Assembly (NCBI RefSeq): GCF_020921035.1
Contig: NC_063151.1
Span: 23,566,934-23,630,933, forward strand
DNA length: 64,000 bases
Reading direction: 5' to 3'
Origin: Rhodamnia argentea
Taxonomy: Eukaryota > Streptophyta > Magnoliopsida > Myrtales > Myrtaceae
The number at the start of each line of letters is the position of its first letter. Within the stretch, counting starts at the first letter, position 1. Below are positions 59,501 to 64,000 of the stretch, one piece after another. The position numbers and the translations under genes were made by a program. The notes below the pieces were generated by a model. That model was not told the origin of the DNA. It searched no databases and saw only the letters and a list, made by a program, of their open reading frames with translations.

Positions 59501-62500
59501 TAACCAACTTGGATATGACTGGCTTCAATATAATAGTTTGAATTGCTTAAAAGGATCTAATGAATGCGCAGATGGTAATTCTGGTCTAGGGATTTGTGAT
59601 TATTTAGCAGCGGATATTTGCAACAGCAAGTTTCGTTCTATATTTGTTTGGGCCATTGGAAGATGAAGTTGTCATTATCTGATATAGAAGTTGTTGTGTC
59701 AGAGCTTCCATAACAAGCAGTTTTTCCTGTTAAATCTGTACTTATAATGGTCTTGCATCTGTCAGTTTCCTCCAGTGAAATTATGAATGAAGTTGTCATT
59801 TATGATGTTTTTGAATATTCCTCTAGGTAGCCGAGTTCAATGTACAAGCAGCTCAGCAAGGAATGGTGTACATCGATGAAGTTGACAAGATAACAAAGAA
59901 GGTTTCTGGCATATTTCATGACTATTCCATTTAGTTCTACTTTGCAAGCCATCCGTCTTTACTGTGAAGTCTGATTGCAGGCTGAAAGTTTAAATATCAG
60001 CAGAGATGTTTCTGGTGAGGGGGTTCAACAGGCTTTGCTTAAGATGCTGGAAGGAACAGTAAGTCACATGATGCTTTCTTGTAGAATAGTAGTGGTTTGT
60101 ATCCTGTAGTACATTGCCAAGGAACATCCTTGAATCCCATTAAACAAGGTCTGCGAATTGCATTTCATTTTTTTGACAATGAATTTAACCCTTTAAAGCT
60201 TTTGAAATAATCGCCTATTGTCTATATGGATGGATATGTGGTGAAAGTAATCCTGAAAAAGATTGCTGTAAGTGTTGATTCCTCAAATATCCTTCGGGCT
60301 TTTGGGTATCCATCCAACTTACTGATTGCCGTAAATAAACTTTGTTAAAGCTGGACGCAGAAGCCCTTTCTCCCATCTTCTGGCTGGTGTTTTTGCTTTA
60401 CTGAAGCATACTTTGGTTTACACTCGAATCATTTTGGGAAATGCCAAAAAAAATAAAAATAAATAAAGAATCTTGACGATCATAACCCCCAAAATGTAGT
60501 AGTAGTTGAAATAAAAGTGAAAACCCTCAGTTAAATCGAAAAGGTAACAGGCAAAAGCTACATACAACCATCCCAAAGGGGCCCTGGTAAGTATTTGAGT
60601 GTGCTAAAAATATTAGCACCAAAGATGTGTTTTTGTTGCAAAATATGAGGAACACAAATGAAAACTCTTTTTCTTTTTTGAACGGAACACATATGAGAAC
60701 TCTGAATACCTGGTTAATTGTATATTTTGTGGAATATGAGTTCTCAAACCATTAGAATCCTTATAGAAACTAATGACATTCCTACTCTACTTGATGGGGT
60801 GTTACCATAAAATTTAAACTGTTGATGGATCTGCATACCCATCGTAGCCTGAGACTTAAATTTCATCATATTAGGCACTTGTTCAAGATTCAAGCTGCCA
60901 TTTTTGTATGCCTAAGCTATTCAAGTTGCTTCAGAGGCAAAACGGAGCTTGTCCACCTCTTCCTGTTTTTAACAACTGTTTTTGTTCTCCAGATAGTAAA
61001 TGTTCCTGAGAAGGGTGCGAGGAAGCATCCCCGAGGTGATAACATACAGGTATTCTGCTGTGAATATGCCCTTCTGTTGTGATCTATTTTTGCTTCATCT
61101 CCTGGTTGCGCTTTCAGGCTTTTCATGTCTTGCAGTCACCGTTTATACTTTCGTGACCCTTGATAAGGTTCACTATTTATGAAGGCTGCTGTGTTTTCTG
61201 TGGTTGAACTTGACTTCGCGGGAAATGTCTTCATATCAAGTTTTCTTTTGCAAAATGAACACAAAGCTCAGAGTGCAGATTTGAAAAGCGGGCATCATGT
61301 GACAGCCAACTCATTTGCAAACTAACTGAAAGACTTGCTTATTTTCTTAGCTTTGTTTCAATAGAATATTGTCTCTTTACCTCTTTTTTTTAGGCTTATC
61401 TCATTTTATCAGTCATTTTTCCTGCTTTTGTCTTCTCTTGATCTTATTCTGCATCAGAGACTTTGGGATTTGAGTGGTTGCATGCTTTATTATCTCCTGT
61501 ATCATTTTCTCTATGCTTGTTTCATTTTGCCAGATTTCATGATTTTTATAAAGAGCGACTGAAATGCAGTCCCTTTACCTGCTTTGGTCCTCTATTGATC
61601 TTATTCTGCATCAGAGAACTCTAAGATTTGAGTGGTTTTATGTTTTTATTACGTTTTTAGTGTTTTCTCTAATTGTTATGAAAAATTATGTTCAGATCGA
61701 CACAAAAGATATCCTTTTCATCTGTGGTGGTGCATTTGTTGATTTAGAAAAAACCATTTCAGAAAGGTAATAACTTCTGACATCATTCCTTTGGTGAATT
61801 AAATCACTCTCCATGTTGATGGCAGTATTTAACTACGTAATGCTTTTCCAGGCAGCAAGATTCTTCCATCGGTTTCGGAGCACCTGTTCGTGCTAACATG
61901 AGAGCTGGTGGTGTAACGAATGCTGCAGTGACATCATCTTTACTTGAATCAGTATGGCAAAGCACTGTTTCATTTTCTTCTTTTCGGAAAATGGATTGCC
62001 GCTCTCCACTCTATCTCTTGAATTAATTTTCACGATCTTCCTGTTTCCCCCAATCGTAATAGTCTCTTGGGATTTTTCTGTTGTTTTTTTCAGGTGGAAA
62101 GTGCTGACCTCATTGCATATGGCCTCATCCCAGAGTTTATTGGACGCTTTCCAATCTTAGTCAGTTTATCAGCTCTGACAGAAGATCAACTTGTTCAGGT
62201 AATCTATTTGATACTTGCGAAATGTGTTTGACCATTCTCAACTTTCATAATCTGGACCATAGTGCTAGTTTCTCAATTTGTGGATTTGGTTTGATGTCTT
62301 CTTTGATTATTACTATTCAAAGTCCTTTGTGCTAACCTGTTCACTGATTTCAAACGAAATGATAGCCCTCATCGACAATACTTCAGAACAAGCTTGAGTA
62401 ATTGGAATGTTAATTATGTTATTATATTGTAGTGCAAACTTGTAATAGGGTAAAATCTGCCTAGCAAGCTATATTGAAGTACGATTAGGTAGAATCTGTA

Positions 62501-63955
62501 TAATGGGATGAAAACCTTGCCATACCTTAGTTTTAAACGGCATCACCCCATTAATATGACATAGATTCAAATGCTTCTGTTAATGAATTGTGTTGTTTGT
62601 TTCCATAGTTTTGTGTAACTAAAGCGTCTTTGCCGGGAGCGACGCTGGATGAATGATGTATGCCAATGGGAAAATCAGCTTGTAGAAAATTGGTCAAAGC
62701 CGTCCCATTTGATGAATGGGTTGCATCAGGTTAAATCAGCTTGTCAATTTCGTTATAAGATATTTGAAGGTGAAAAGTACAAGAAAACTACCAACTGAGA
62801 TGGAGAGTGGGAGGAAAAATAGTTCTGTCAAACAAATGAAGTTGCCTGCTAATGATTATATTGTACCAGAGTAACATCTAAATGATTGGTGACTTTAAGC
62901 AAGTTCAGAAAATCGTGTGATTACGAAGTAAGTAATTTTACACTTTTCAGTTTGCCATGGATTGAAGAAACTAATATACGGACTTCATATACTATTCTCT
63001 AAATAACTTGTTTCATTTCAAATTGTACTGATGTTGGGAGATTGAACTGGCCTCTCTAGGCAAAACCATTCACAGGACTACTTTACTATGGTGCACATTT
63101 GGAAGCTAACCAATTTCGTTTTTCTTTTTTTTTTATATCAACTTTAGAAAACCACTTGAGCTGAAAGATTATGGCACTTTCTGCAGATTTGAGTATTTAA
63201 TTGACCATGATATTTGCATCCCAATTGGAGTCTGCTCTTTATGTGAAGTATTTCAGTGATCTAGTTCAGCTTTGGAAATGTAACGACATAAACTACTAGT
63301 CATGTTGCTTCATCTTCAAAATGGTTTGGTCTACAGGTCCTCACAGAACCAAGAAATGCTCTTGGCAAGCAGTACAAGAAATTGTTCAGCATGAATAATG
63401 TGAGTCTTCCTCTCATTCACCTTTATTTGAACCCCCTTCTCCTCAGCCAAGTACACTGGCATGTGTGCGCACACAATGGACATTCTTATAAAACAAAAAC
63501 AGGAAAACTTGGAGATAAATCTAGTAGTTATAGCGATATGAGTAATTTAAATGTGTCATTTCTCCTCTCATATTCTTACCCAATTTCAGGTCAAGCTGCA
63601 TTTTACAGAAAAGGCACTGAGATTGATTGCTAAGAAAGCAATGGTGAAAAATACCGGCGCCAGAGGTCTAAGGGCCATCCTTGAAAGCATTTTGACAGAA
63701 GCAATGTATGAGGTATAACAATGAGTTAACATGGCAATCACGGGCACCTGTACTAGTTATGCTGTTTCTTAGCCATTGGCCTTTCATGTGTTTCAGATCC
63801 CGGACATTAAGATGGGAAATGAGAGAGTAGATGCAGTTGTCATAGATGAGGAATCTGTAGGTTCCATTGAAGCCCCAGGATGTGGCGGAAAGATTCTTCG
63901 GGGAGACGGTGCATTGGAGCGTTACCTTGCTGAAGCAAAATTTCAAAACTCAGCG
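56514..63955 (+). CDS. CLPX: Mitochondrial CLPX AAA+ unfoldase, 3' partial
   Basis: Fourteen visible exons: 56514-57476, 58387-58445, 58830-58927, 59057-59136, 59265-59315, 59827-59901, 59981-60058, 60993-61049, 61696-61766, 61852-61951, 62094-62198, 63337-63399, 63590-63712, 63797-63955. All phases agree; 694 residues so far. The N-terminus is basic with a Ser run (mitochondrial presequence). CPRC and CPNC form a split zinc site, followed by a Gly/Pro-rich linker. AAA+ parts: Walker A GPTGSGKT split between exons 3 and 4, pore loop GYVGED, Walker [13 protein letters not shown] loop KGARKHP, ClpP-docking IGF in SSIGFGAP, arginine-finger region EFIGRFPI and sensor 2 GARGLRAI. It unfolds substrates for the matrix CLPP2 protease (family knowledge). 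The final exon or exons lie past the right edge. Confidence 0.95.
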
Positions 63956-64000
63956 GTATGGTTCTGCAGATTTATGTGGTCTGCCCTGTAATTACCTGCG

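Noticed and set aside
1-64000. CRISPR arrays, rRNA genes, intact tRNA genes, organellar DNA insertions
   Set aside because: None seen; no regular spacer-repeat array, no rRNA core words and no closing cloverleaf.

Overview
The window is nuclear DNA of a dicot plant. Genes have GT..AG introns, plant-specific families (MCTP, patellin, PLS-class PPR, CYP716) and AT-rich intergenic DNA full of microsatellites and miniature transposons. Several dispersed repeats look like ones I associate with Myrtaceae (Eucalyptus and relatives). That placement is inference from memory, not a search.

Layout, left to right. 136-2738 (+): 3' eight visible exons of a GT29 sialyltransferase-like Golgi protein, 5' end outside the window. 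4301-7372 (-): intronless MCTP protein with four C2 domains. 7.4-13.2 kb: repeat-rich spacer. 13391-14981 (+): two-exon LEA/DUF4149 (TMEM205-like) protein behind an ABRE plus CE3 pair. 15-27.9 kb: about 13 kb without a convincing gene, holding several MITE-like elements, a 60-bp tandem array and short poly(A) insertions. 27965-30494 (+): patellin (SEC14-GOLD). 30.5-35.1 kb: spacer with more repeats. 35159-39073 (+): RNF170-like RING/DUF1232 membrane E3 ligase. 41766-44153 (+): broken CYP716-type P450. 45129-46960 (-): chloroplast alpha/beta hydrolase resembling chlorophyll dephytylase CLD1. 49090-49701 (+): ER small heat shock protein HSP22 with a perfect heat shock element upstream. 51406-53019 (-): E-class PPR protein. 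56514 to the right edge (+): mitochondrial CLPX unfoldase, last exons missing.

The genes are ordinary single-copy plant genes with no operon-like functional link. Common themes are organelle and ER proteostasis (CLPX, HSP22, RNF170) and stress (LEA, HSP22), but adjacency here is probably chance. I found no novel multi-gene system. The most unusual signal is a set of very short A-tailed insertions (about 20-60 bp) flanked by direct repeats. Three have perfect 13-17 bp repeats and share GACC next to the A tail, which looks like extreme 5' truncation during retroposition. One related insertion has an internal 'empty site' in a neighbouring repeat copy.

Exon coordinates were derived by hand from splice signals and reading-frame continuity. 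They are consistent in phase but not transcript-verified.
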